Shown piece by piece: positions 20,315-30,728 of a stretch of DNA of 64,000 bases. The notes below the pieces were generated by a model. The model searched no databases and was not told the DNA's origin. It saw nothing but the letters and a program-made list of their open reading frames with translations. The translations under genes were made by a program, and so were the position numbers. Each line of letters starts with the position of its first letter. The stretch's first letter is position 1. The DNA comes from Simmondsia chinensis (lineage: Eukaryota > Streptophyta > Magnoliopsida > Caryophyllales > Simmondsiaceae), in NCBI GenBank assembly GCA_018398585.1, contig JAGTTD010000008.1, positions 12,536,501 to 12,600,500 on the forward strand, in the 5' to 3' direction.

Positions 20315-20706
20315 TGTTAGCTTCCAATTAAGAATTGAAAGTCTAACCTTGTAGAAGAAAGAGTTAAGATGAGAAAAGAAGTAAAAGGGGATGAGAAATA
20401 GAGAGAGAGAGATGACAAAAGAGAGAGAATTCCGAGAGAGAATTCAGATTATATTCATTGAATGATTGAATTACATGCTTAGGACTCTATTTATAGGCAT
20501 TTGGGTACATTACATCAAGACATATACAAACTAACCCAAACTAACAGCTTTTCCCGCTAATTGCAGCACAGCCCCCACATTTGAACCGGGTTTGACCAAC
20601 TACTACCTTTGGCACCTAAATCTTATCCAGCCGACTTATAAATTCTAGCAACTCAACAATGAGACTCTTATAAACAATTACAATTAAATTCTAACGATTC
20701 ATAACA
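20315..20706 (-). repeat. 5' LTR of the chromodomain gypsy
   Basis: It shares both ends (TGTTAGCTTCC, CATAACA) and nearly all sequence with 15050-15452. A clear TATA box, CTATAAATA, lies on the minus strand at 20488-20496. The U5 hairpin occupies 20315-20348. Confidence 0.85.
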
Positions 20707-20829
20707 CGTGCTTAGTCACTAGGTGTTGTTTCAATTCCAAAAGGCAATAGCATCGCCAAGGGTGGGTCTCACTGCTCAGTAACATTCTTTATTTCTTTCC
20801 TTTCTCAAAATTGAACCATGTGGGGGTAT
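20707..20829 (+). other. Copia 3' untranslated end with polypurine tract
   Basis: This is the continuation of the copia 3' untranslated region after the gypsy insertion. It ends in ATGTGGGGGTAT, a polypurine-tract-like sequence directly before the 3' LTR, which would prime plus-strand DNA synthesis. Confidence 0.55.
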
Positions 20830-21829
20830 TTTTGGAATTTTAGGGTAGTATGCTTCAATTTCAAGGTCTTGTGTTTTTGGCCCAATCCCATATAGAAAAT
20901 CTTGAGGAGGAGAGTCTAGTTTTTACAACCCCCTGTTATTGTACTTTGTGAAGTACTGTGGGGTTTAGAATGGGTTTTGTGAACCACACACGCATGTAAG
21001 CACCCACCCTACCCCGCTTAGTTGGCCGGTATGTCTCAATGTAGTGTGGTGTGGATGTATTCTAACCCTGAATTTTATTTCTAAGACCTTTGTATTTCTT
21101 TATGTTTTCTCAGATAAAATTGTGTTGAGTTCTAGTCGTTGGGTTGAACTCGAAGCCTTTGGCTTGAGCTCGAGGTGTCATCTTTAATTGACCTTGAGGG
21201 TGCAACCTTGAAGAGTTTTCCATAGTCTCGTGTCGAGGCTCGAGGCTACGAGATCGAGCTCATGCATGCATTTTGACCACGTCTTTTCCCGCTCTTTCGT
21301 TAACTGATATTTCCCATAACTAACCTGATTTGTAGGCTCCCATATTCGCTAATGTCCTTGCTTCAGACTGATTCTTTGCCATGATCTTTTCCTTGACCTC
21401 AAATTATTCGCTCTATAAATATGTATCATTAGGGTTTTATTCATATGATCAAAAATACAATTAATACATAACTACCCCTTCTCCTTCAGGGCTTTCTTTC
21501 TCTCTCAAATATTCTCCCTCTGTTATTAAGCAAGTTGGGTCATACTCTAACCCATCTCCTAGAGTAAACTGCTAAGGTGGATTTCGTATTAACCCTGGTA
21601 GATGGAGTGTCGTTCATCTTATTGTACCTCTATGGGGGCATAAACAATTTAGGACAATGGGTTCTCCATGGCGTGGCGATTTCTTCAGTTATCTATTTCC
21701 CTTCTATTTTTTTGTAAAAGTCGTTTGTTTCTTCTTTCTTGTAATTTCAAAATCAATTATATTGAAATAAAAGAGTTATATTTTGGTCGCTCATTCATCC
21801 ATTTCGCTCATTCACCCAATACTCCAACA
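20830..21829 (+). repeat. Copia 3' LTR, about 1 kb
   Basis: It starts TTTTGGAATTTTAGGG (a one-base variant of the expected TGTTGGAA) and ends CCAATACTCCAACA, so its ends are inverted TGTTGGA/TCCAACA. The last 63 bp match the truncated 5' LTR. A CTATAAATATG near 21413 is a candidate TATA box. The next base begins the ~170-bp tandem array. Confidence 0.7.
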
Positions 21830-22637
21830 TGAATCACATATCAAAACGAAGATCTTGAAGATTCCTGATAGTTATGATGATTTTTTGAATTCTTGATTAA
21901 ACAAAATGTATGAAAGAGGAAGCGGGCTTTTGCCGCGCATATTAGTTGGATAAATTACCTTGCTATGGGCATAACTTTCAATCCATGGAGAGTTATGGAT
22001 AAAATTATGTGAAAACAAAGATCTTGAAGTATTCTGTGTATAGTTATCATGATTGTTTGAATTTTTGGTCAAAGAAAATGTATAAGAGATGAGGCGGGCA
22101 TGTAACACGCGTATTGGATGTATAGCACACCTTTTAAATTGAAACAGACATAACTTTTAATTTGTGAGGAGTTAAGGATCGAATTATATGTCAAAACGAA
22201 GTTCTTGAAGTGTTCTAGGTTACTGTGATGAGTTTTCAAACAATTGATGAAAGAAAATGTATAAAAGACGCGGTTGGCCTTATCTTCGCGTACTAGTTAG
22301 ATAACTTACCTTGCAAATTGAAAGGGGCATAACTTTCAATCTTTGAAGAATTATAGATGGAATTTCATATCAAATTGATTATGATTAATTTTTTTTAATT
22401 TTTTGATAAAAAAAATGTATAAAACATGCGGCGGGAGGGTACTACTCATATTAGTCATATAACTTACCTAGCAAGTTAAAACAGGCATAATTTTCAATCC
22501 GTGACGAGTTATGAATCGAATTATTTATCAAATAGAAGATCTTGAAGAGTTATGTGTATTTATGATGATTTTTTGAAGTTTTGGCAAAAAAAAAATTGTA
22601 TGAAAGAGGAGACGGGCTTGTATTGCTCGTATTGGAT
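21830..22637. repeat. Tandem array of ~155-185-bp units, left part
   Basis: Five units share GGGCATAACTTTCAATCC, GAGTTATGGAT, CAAAACGAAGATCTTGAAG, TTATGATGATTTTTTGAA and AAAATGTATAAAAGA in order. The GATCTTGAAG landmark recurs at 21851, 22020, 22201 (GTTCTTGAAG) and 22538, with one copy deleted near 22380. The array continues at 41294 after the CACTA element. No coding content is recognised; it may be a local satellite or the repetitive part of an older element. Confidence 0.8.
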
Positions 22638-23140
22638 CACTACAAGAAAGTGGCCTTTTAACGACCAAAAATAATGGCTGGAATTTTTTTTGGTCGTTAA
22701 AAGTGTGTGTGTTGTGCCTCGTTGTGGCAAGAATAAAACACCGTCGTTAAAAAGTGGTACATGTTAGGCTTATAATGAAGAGCACAAGGTCATTAATTCT
22801 ATTTGTAAACTGTCGTTAATAGGCTCAAGTAAAGGGGTAAAATTTCGATCAAAAAAGTTAAACTTCATTAATTTTTAAAAATTAGGCATTTTTTTTGAAA
22901 TTTATTATTGCAAATTTTTTTTATTTGCATAAATTTTCTAATATGCATTTCACCCGTCCATGCCATTACTCAAATTTGAGAATCAAATGATATCCTAGCC
23001 GTTACTTAATTCGATATTTGACTCTTTAAGTATATTTCAATTGCACTTGATAATTTTTTATTTTTTATGCAGAAATATACTTTTTTAATTATTTAAAAGG
23101 TGTAATAATTGAAATAATTTAAAAAAGAAAAAACACATCA
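22638..23140 (+). repeat. CACTA left terminal and subterminal repeats
   Basis: The terminal repeat is followed by inverted TTTTAACGACC / GGTCGTTAAAA and several GTCGTTAA copies, which are probable transposase-binding sites. The rest is AT-rich without a gene. Confidence 0.7.
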
Positions 23141-23379
23141 AAAAAGCAAAAATTAGGGCAAAAACATTTCCCTCTTCTTCCCCTCAACACCCTGCACGTC
23201 CGGCCTCTTTCCTCCTACTGCCTTAATTTTGAAATCTCCAAGGCTCAGACAAAGCTCAACGAAGCAAACCAAATCGAAGCTGCAAAGTAGGTGATTTATA
23301 ACTCTTATTCCATTCTTTAATGTACTGACCTTTTCGTACGATTTTTTGCTAGAATGAAAACGATTCAAAGTGAACTTGT

Positions 23380-23782
23380 GATGCCGTTGGTAATTTGTGT
23401 CATGTTTGACGAATTAACAAATTAGTTAGTAGTTTCTGTTTATTATAAGCTCATGTCTGTTGTTTGTTGGTGACTAAAAACCCTAATTTGGTTCTTCATT
23501 GTATTGACCCACTATACCTAGATGTTGAATGATTTTTTGCTAGATTGACAAAGCTTTGAAGTGAATTTGTCCCTTTTATGTTGGTAATTTGTGCTATGTT
23601 TGCTGAATTAACAAATTAGTTGGTAGTTTGTGTTTGTTATAAGCCCATGTCCTTTGTTCGTTGTTCATTAAAAACCCTAAATCGGTTCTTTGCTGTATTT
23701 ACCCACTATACTCAGATTTTGAATGATTTTTTACTAGATTGACAAAGTTCCAAAGCAAATTTGTCGGTTTTATGATGGTAGT
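23380..23782 (+). repeat. CACTA internal tandem array, part before Athila
   Basis: Two to three units of about 185 bp contain GTTCTTCATTGTATTGACCC, ACTATACCTAGATTTTGAAT, TTGCTAGATTGACAAAGC, GTCCCTTTTATGTTGGTA and AACAAATTAGTTGGTAG. The array resumes at 35605 beyond the Athila element. It lies in what is probably the first intron of the CACTA gene. Confidence 0.75.
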
Positions 23783-25234
23783 TGAGGCACATGATTTTTA
23801 CATATTTTATTTCCCATTTTTGTCATATAATCGGCCTCTACATGTGTGTTCGGTTGTTGTTTAGGTACATTTTAATGTGGAACACATCAAAGCGGATGGA
23901 AGAAGAATTAGGGAAAAATGAAGCTTTATTGAGGCACTTTTAAAGACTAATTGGAGAAACCCAACTATTTGTGCAGATGAAAGACCCATTGGATCATAAT
24001 TTGGTGAACCGAGTACATTCCATAGCTCTTTGGGGCTTAATTAAGAAAAGGGGCCCAACGAACCAATCGATCAGCAGCTCTCGGGTAAGAAAACTAACCG
24101 AGAGCCTGCCGATCGATTGGCCCAAAGTACCGATCGATCGGAAGTTTTTCCGTGAGCTCACCGATCGATCGGCTCTTTTAATCGATCGATATGATTGCCG
24201 ATTGATCGGGATGGCTCTATACGGAACCCTAACTCCTCTTGCGCGTATAAATAGAGAAGGGAAAGTCAGCCTTGAATACGCTTCTCTCGCTGCACGTCCT
24301 CCCCTTTCTCTAAAACTCGAAGCCGCTACTAGATCTACAGGTTCTCAAAAGCTAAAGCACAAGCGGTTGGAATACTAGGAGAATTCAGGCTTGGATCTGC
24401 ATTGACACGAAGATTGAGGTCGTTTACTCTTTTATTCATTTTACGAACAATATTCTCTTTTATAAAAATTTAAATATGTGTAAAACTCCCATGGAGGAGT
24501 AAACTTTCTTAGTTTAGGGGATGAAGGGTGGGTAGCCACCCGTATCCCTGATTTATTGTATGCTTTTGACGATTGATTTAGTTTTGTTGTATTCGCACCC
24601 ATGTGGGGAGTTTTTCATGATTGTTGGATATTTTTTTGTTAGTGTGTTTGTAGCCATGTCTGGGTCTCTAACTTTGCAGCGATTAGTCCTGTGCTTGTAG
24701 CCTAGACCATAACATAACAGGAATTCACGCGTGGTCAGGGTTGAGGTTGTACCTAACTCTGAACCCAATCTTTTATACAAGTTAATATTGAACTAGGATT
24801 AACAAAGGAATTAAGATATGCTAATGAGATAACCTATGCTACATCTAGGGTGCTAAGATAGGTTATGCCTTTAGACTAGTTCATTATCCTATGCCCTATT
24901 TATATGTTAACCTAGGCTTAGAGCTTGTAGCCTAAGTCTTTCAAATCATCGTCCTATGTAGAATATAATGACGGGATACGTGTTAAGCTACCCTGAATTC
25001 ACTCCCTAAACTAACCTCAATTGAATTGTCGCACTCATTTTATATTCAGTTTTAGTAATTTAGCTTCAACTTATTCAAACAACCAAAAAAACAAAAAAAT
25101 TCAAACCGCTCGTTAATCAGTGAATCTAACTTGACATGATTCCCTGTGGATACGACTCGTATGCCCGACAAAGCTTCGACGATCTCGTACGCTTGTGAGT
25201 AAGCGGTTTTAAAACACACTTTTAAAACACATTA
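23783..25234 (+). repeat. Athila 5' LTR
   Basis: It begins TGAGGCACATGATTTTTACA and ends AAAACACATTA (the partner ends ACATCA). It differs from the 3' LTR by scattered substitutions and small indels, including about 20 bp missing beside a GATCGATC motif. The U3 carries a cluster of CCGATCGATCGG-like palindromes (24066-24210) just before the TATA box. Confidence 0.87.
24246..24254 (+). promoter_or_regulatory. Athila LTR TATA box
   Basis: TATAAATAG is conserved in both LTRs (also at 34629-34637), about 465-485 bp from the LTR start. It follows the GATCGATC palindrome cluster. It is the likely element promoter. Confidence 0.7.
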
Positions 25235-25240
25235 AGTTTT

Positions 25241-25259
25241 TGGCGCTGTTGCCGGGGAA
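25241..25259 (+). other. Primer-binding site, tRNA-Asp type
   Basis: TGGCGCTGTTGCCGGGGAA lies six bases after the 5' LTR. It resembles the tRNA-Asp primer site used by Athila elements, with one likely C-to-T change in GGCGCCGTT. Confidence 0.75.
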
Positions 25260-25406
25260 TCGATTTGCTAAGTTTGAAATTAGGGTTAACTAACTTTCTT
25301 TTGTTTGGTTTTTAGTTATTGCTTTCAGTTATTTTGCATAGTTATTTTTCTTTTACTTGAGTCATTAGTCGAGTTCAGCGTGGATCTATCCCAGCTTCAA
25401 TATTGC

Positions 25407-27880
25407 ATGCACGGTAGACGTTCACTCGATCCTAAATTGTTACCTTACATCCCCAAAATCGAGCGGACCTTGTCTACCGTGAGGTGGTTAGAAGCGAGAG
25501 AGAGTGCACAATGAACCATGGCTAATAACGAGCCACGTACGATTGGGGACCACTTCACTAAACGTACGTTGCGCCGGCCGGAGTTGCGTTACCTGCTGTG
25601 GGTAACGCCAACTTCGAACTTAAACCAGGAATTATCAATATTCTTCCCATATTTTATGGGAAGCCAACCGAGAGCCCATACGAGCTCCTTGATGCATTCC
25701 TCGAAATATGTGAAGCCTGTCATTATCATGGTGTCTCGAATGATGCAATTAAACTACGAATTTTTTCGTTCTCGTTAAAAGATGTGGCCAAGAGGTGGTT
25801 TCAGTCCCTACCCAGGGGTGAGGTCACCACTTGGAATGACCTTCAACAGCGCTTCCTGGTCAAGTTTTTCCCTAAAGCAAGAACGATGGCTATTAGGTGC
25901 GCTATAAACAGTTTTGAACAAAAAGAACAGAAGTAGTTTCACGAGTGTTGGGAAAGGTTCAAGGAACTTCTTAGGAGCTGTCCCCACCACGGGTCACCCA
26001 AGTGGGCTCTTGTCCAAAACTTCAACGATGGTTTTAGTGCGTCAAACAACCAAACGGTGAATGCTTCATGCGGGGGAGCATTTAACCAGCAAGGCGAGGA
26101 CGAGGCCTGGACGCTTTTCAAGCACCTTAATGAAAATTCCCTCGACCAAGCCTCTTCTGCGAGGGTGGTTAGGGGAAACACGCGTGGTGTCTATGAGGTA
26201 GCACCTCAAGATGATGTTAATTTAAGACTAGAAGCACTTAGTAGAAGGATGGATATGATGAGTTTAAATGTAAATCCCACTAATGTGCATCTAGTTAATG
26301 CAGCAGAATCATCATCTGAGGGTGTTACTCCATGCAGTATTTGTTCAGGAGAGGTTCATTCTGTTTTTGAGTGTTTATATGCGTCAGAGTTTCTCGAGTA
26401 TGTGTAGGACCAGGCTTATGCAGCGCAAAAGTGCTCGAGGAACAACAATCCGTACTCGCAGACCTATAATCCAGGGTGGCGCAACCATCCCAATTTCTCA
26501 TGGAAGCAGAACACAAATCAGAAGCCAGCCATGAGACAACCAGCACTAGGATTTGCAGGTAAGGCACACCTTCCTGGTTTCCACGGAGGGAAAAGGTATG
26601 GCTCTTCTTCTCATCCTCCAGTCCCTAAAGCTAATCCACCACCCCAACCTCCGAGCTACACTTATCAGTTTGAGGAACGCATGCTCCGCTTTATGGAGGA
26701 AAACCAACAGTTGGTTCACTCTCATTCACAATCTATTTCTATGTTAGAGAACCAACTAGGACAGTTATCTTAGGCCATGAACCGGAGAGAGGAAGGGAGG
26801 TTACCTTCCCAACCTCTCGCTAATCCCAGGGGAGCAACTAATCCTGACCTTAGCCAGGTCACTCATGAGCAGGCTAAGGTTGTTTTAGCCACGGGTGAGG
26901 ATAATTTGAGAGAGGTAGAGATAGAAGTGGAGCAGGAGGATGGGACTCTAAACCCCATTGCTGGTAAGGATGGAGTGCCCACACCTTTACTGGGCTCATC
27001 TCCCAAACCAATTGTTCCTTTTCGTACTGCCCTGTTAGGATCGAAAGGGAAGGATGACCCGAAGAGGGATGAGTTACTCAATTTGTTTAAGGACGTCAAG
27101 ATGAACCTGCCACTGATTGATGCCATTAAACACATCCCAATGTATGCTAAAATTCTTAAGGACCTATGTGCTAAAAAGAAGAGAGCGCAAGCTCAAGTCC
27201 CTAGGAAAGTCCAACTCACTGAAAAACTGAGCAGCATCTTAATGTCAGGCATCCCACCTAAGTGTAGAGATCCAGGAGCTTTCATAGTCCCGTGCGTCAT
27301 AGGAGAGAGCAATACGAGTCGGGCTCTTTTGGATTTGGGGGCGAGCGTGAACCTCATCCCATACTCAATTTTAGAGGAATTGGGGATGGGAGATCTCAAA
27401 CCAACTAGTGTTACCCTACAGTTGGTGGATAGATCAGAGCGTTTACCTAGAGGTATGTTGGAAGATGTTCTTGTCAAAGTTGATAAGTTCATCTTCCCCG
27501 TGGATTTTATTGTGTTGGACATGGACCCTACTCCTCATCAGAGAAACCACACCCCTGTCATTTTAGGGTGACCGTTCTTGGCAAAGGCCGATGCTATCAT
27601 TCATGGTCGAGCTGGGGTGTTAGAAGTGTCATTTGGGAATCTTAAGGTCAAATTGAATGTGTCAAATGCTGCTAAGTTCCCTGTTAATGAGGATGACATT
27701 GATTGCTTCATGATTGATGCTATTGATCCTTTGGTTGAATCAGTATCTTCTGACATAATCAAGAAAGACGAACTATCTGATTCGCTCACTTTTGCTGATT
27801 TCGATATGAGTACTGATGCCGGTAATTTGCTTGACATGCAGAAACTAATAAAAATTGAGGCTAGGGGTCTAATGTTTTAA
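25407..27880 (+). pseudogene. Athila gag and aspartic protease, broken
   Basis: It starts near MHGRRSLDPKLLPYIPKI and MANNEPRTIGDHF, with a frameshift near 25605. The gag core follows: LPIFYGKPTESPYELLDAFL, KDVAKRWFQSLPRGEVTTWN and WERFKELLRSCPHHG, plus a Cys motif PCSICSGEVHSVFEC. Protease carries ALLDLGASVNLIPYSILEEL (active site DLGAS, usual for Athila) and KFIFPVDFIVLDMD, HTPVILG. In-frame stops lie at 25934, 26405, 26771, 27569 and 27878. Gag forms the particle; protease would process the polyprotein. At least five stops and one frameshift rule out function. Confidence 0.85.
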
Positions 27881-28834
27881 CCCCTAACTGGCCTACTTAG
27901 TGCACCTGCTAAACCATCTATTGAATGTCCATCGGCGTTGGAGCTCAAACCTCTCCCGACCACCTTGAAATATGCATTTTTAGGACAAGGTGACACCCTT
28001 CCTTTGATTATCGCATCTGACCTAACTGAGAGTCAGGAATCCAGGTTGTTAGTTGTCCTACAAAACCACAAATGAGCCATAGGGTGGTTAGTCGCTAATC
28101 TTAAAGGAATTAACCCCTCTGTATGCATGCATAGACTACATTTAGAGGACAATGTTAAGCCTTCTAAGCAAATGCAAAGGAGGCTTAACCCTATCATGAG
28201 GGAGGTAGTTAAGAAGGAGGTCATGAACTTGCTAGATGCGGGTATTATATACCCCATCTCTAATAGCCCCTAGTTTAGTCCGGTTCAAGTAGTCCCCAAG
28301 AAGTCAGGAATCATGGTCGTTGCGAATGCCCAAGGTGAATTCGTCCCTACGCGATTCAGTACATGGTGGAGAGTGTGCATCGATTATCTTAAGTTCAACT
28401 CGGTAACGCGCAAGGACCATTTCCCCTTACCCTTTTTAGACTAGATCCAAGATATAGAAGCAGGTCAAGCGTACTATTGTTTCTTGGATGGCTACTCAGG
28501 GTATAACCAAGTCCCGTTTCACCCTGAGGACCAAGAGAAAACAACGTTTACTTGCCCCTTTGGTACGTTTGCATACTGAAGGATGCCCTTCGGCCTGTGC
28601 AACGCACCTGCTACATTCCAGCGGTGTATGATGTCCATTTTTTCGGATACGTTGGACGACTACCTAGAAGTGTTTATGGATGATTTTTCTGTGTTTGGAT
28701 CATCTTTTGATGAATGCTTATCTCACTTAGATCTTGTTTTGCAACACTGTGAGGAGTATAATTTGGTACTCAGTTGGGAGAAGAGCCCATTTTATGGTTC
28801 AACACGGCATAGTTTTAGGACATGTAGTGTCTAA
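27881..28834 (+). pseudogene. Athila reverse transcriptase, N-terminal and palm parts
   Basis: Recognisable motifs are SVCMHRLHLEDNVKPSKQMQ, EVVKKEVMNLLDAGIIYPIS, VQVVPKKSG, WWRVCIDYLKFNSVTRKDHF, FLDGYSGYNQVPFHPEDQEK and RMPFGLCNAPATFQRCMMSI, then the active site VFMDDFSVFGSS (FMDD). In-frame stops at 28271, 28442 and 28577 and a one-base insertion near 28785 break it. The palm frame continues, shifted, in the next entry. Confidence 0.85.
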
Positions 28835-29693
28835 AGAGTGTATTACTGTAGACAAGGCCAAGGTGGACTTAATTGCTAACCTCCCTCCACCGACCTCGGT
28901 GAAGGAAGTTCGATCTTTCCTTTGCCACGATGGGTTCTACCGGCATTTCATCGCCAACTTCAGTATAATTGCGAAACCATTGTCAAATCTGCTTGCTAAT
29001 GATGTACCTTTTGTTTTTGATAATGCCTGTTTAGCGGCGTTTACTGCGTGGAAAACTTTATTGTCTACAGCCCCCATTATTCAACCTCCCAACTACTCAT
29101 TAACTTTTGAGATTATGTGTGATGCCTCTAATTATGCTGTACGAGCTGTGCTTGGTCAACGGAAGGATCGTAAACCTGTCGTTGTTTTTTATGCTAGTAA
29201 ATCGTTGGATGAAGCCCAAAAGAATTATACCACCACTGAAAAGGAATTACTAGCTATAGTTTTCGCACTTGATAAGTTTCGATCTTATGTATTGGGCTCG
29301 AGAGCAGTAGTCTTTTCTGACCATGCTTCCATTCGTTTTCTTCTTATTAAGAAGGAAACAAAACCTAGCTTAATTCGCTGGGTTTTATTACTCCAGGAAT
29401 TTAACTTAGAAATCCGCGATAGGAAAGGCTCGGATAACGTCGTAGCCGATCATCTTTCAAGGATTATTTTCCCATCTGACGCCACTACTGGTCCCATTGA
29501 TGACTGTTTTCCTGAAGAACAGTTATTTTCTATTGCAGGAAGTGGACTCCCATGGTATGCCCACATCGTTAACTATTTGGCAACGGGGAAATTGCCTACC
29601 CATTGGCCAAAACAAGAGCGGGACCGCTTCCTATCTCAAGCAAGGCATTTTTTCTGGGATGATCCGGATTTGTTTAAGGTATGTTCTGATTAG
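28785..29693 (+). pseudogene. Athila RT C-terminus and RNase H
   Basis: After the frameshift the RT continues with [19 protein letters not shown] and [20 protein letters not shown]. RNase H shows [16 protein letters not shown] (Asp), [20 protein letters not shown] (Glu), [17 protein letters not shown] (Asp) and [16 protein letters not shown] (Asp). All four catalytic acids are visible and no stop occurs for about 320 codons, making it the best preserved part of this element. Confidence 0.87.
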
Positions 29694-30728
29694 GTAGTAC
29701 GTCGTTGTGTCCCGGAGAATGAGCATGAGAGTGTATTACAATTTTGTCACAGTTAAGCCTGCGGAGGACACTTTGGGGGACGACGTATAGCAGCGAAAGT
29801 CCTTCAAAGTGGCTTCTTTTGGCCGACTCTTTTCCGGGATGCTCGTGATTTTTGTAGGGCGTGCGACCGCTGTCAACGCACGGGTGCCCTCACAAAACGT
29901 GATGAGATGCCTCAGCACCCCATCTTTGCTTGCCAAATTTTTGACGTTTGGGGCATCAATTGCATGGGGCTGTTCCCTAATTCACATGGCCGTGTTTATA
30001 TTCTGGTAGCTGTTGATTATGTTTCGAAATGGGTCGAGGCCATTGCATCTAGGATGAACGACCACAAGGTGGTCATTGAGTTTGTTAAAGACAATATTTT
30101 CTCACGTTTCGGTGTTCCTAGGGCTATAATTAGTGATGGGGGAACACACTTCACCCATCGTTCGGTTGAATCACTTCTTAAAAAATACTCTATCACTCAC
30201 AAATTAGCTGCCCCATATCACCCTGAAACTAGTGGCCAAGTTGAAGTCTCGAACTGGGAAACAAAGTCTATTTTAGAGAAGACCGTTAGACCGGACCGCA
30301 AAGATTGGTCTTTAAGGTACAATGACGCTCTTTGGGCTTATCGTACAGCCTTCAAGACTTCAATAGGCATGTCTCCCTATCGCTTTTTTTTCTGGAAGGC
30401 ATGCCATTTGCCAGTGGAGCTTAGGCACCATGCATACAGGGCCATTAAGCAATTAAATCATGACATGCACAGTATCGGGTCGCACCGGCAACTTCAACTT
30501 AGCGAGTTAGATGAGATGCGATACGAGGCGTATGAAAACGCCAAACTATCAAAGAAAGTACCAAAGCTTTTCAATAAAGAAGAATTTCTCGTAAAAGTTT
30601 TGAAGTTGGTCAAAAGGTTTGGCTTTACAACTCCAAGCTTCGATTTTTTCCCGGAGAAACTAGGTTCACGATGGGATGGACCTTATGAAGTTGTCCACGT
30701 ATACCCTTCTTGGGCAATTAAAATTTGA
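29694..30728 (+). pseudogene. Athila integrase
   Basis: The zinc-binding part spans NEHESVLQFCHS, a TAA stop, [10 protein letters not shown] and [11 protein letters not shown], with a frame change before 29907. The core has [18 protein letters not shown] (first Asp), [27 protein letters not shown] (second Asp) and [14 protein letters not shown] (Glu). The C-terminal part ends near [19 protein letters not shown] with a TGA, after which NGHRLKHAIG-like sequence continues. The catalytic triad is visible, but stops interrupt it. Confidence 0.86.

Larger units (their letters stand above)
15050..20706 (-). mobile_element. Chromodomain Ty3/gypsy element, complete with both LTRs
   Basis: Two closely similar LTRs (15050-15452, 20315-20706) flank a minus-strand gag-protease-RT-RNase H-integrase region ending in a chromodomain. 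A tRNA-Met primer-binding site lies at 20301-20312 and a polypurine tract at the other end. Flanks catgc (15045-15049) and cgtgc (20707-20711) are a 5-bp target duplication with one change. Both flanks continue the copia 3' untranslated region, so this element inserted after the copia. Overall layout and the YRKGKENVAAD / DELQGA motifs suggest a Reina-like chromovirus; the clade is inferred. Confidence 0.88.
10548..21829 (+). mobile_element. Ty1/copia retrotransposon, 5'-truncated, with a nested gypsy
   Basis: Domain order gag, pre-integrase, integrase, RT, RNase H runs on the plus strand from 10667 to 14584, as in copia. The 3' LTR (20830-21829, about 1 kb) ends ACTCCAACA, matching the end of the short 5' LTR remnant (10548-10610). 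A complete gypsy element (15050-20706) lies between the coding region and the 3' LTR. Without the insert the element would be about 5.6 kb. The missing 5' LTR prevents a target-duplication test. The right border abuts the tandem array at 21830. Confidence 0.82.

Noticed and set aside
23971..24378. A 135-codon open frame in the Athila 5' LTR, also largely open in the 3' LTR (34333-34761)
   Set aside because: It spans the TATA box, the two LTRs were identical at insertion so shared openness is not independent evidence, and no domain is recognisable.
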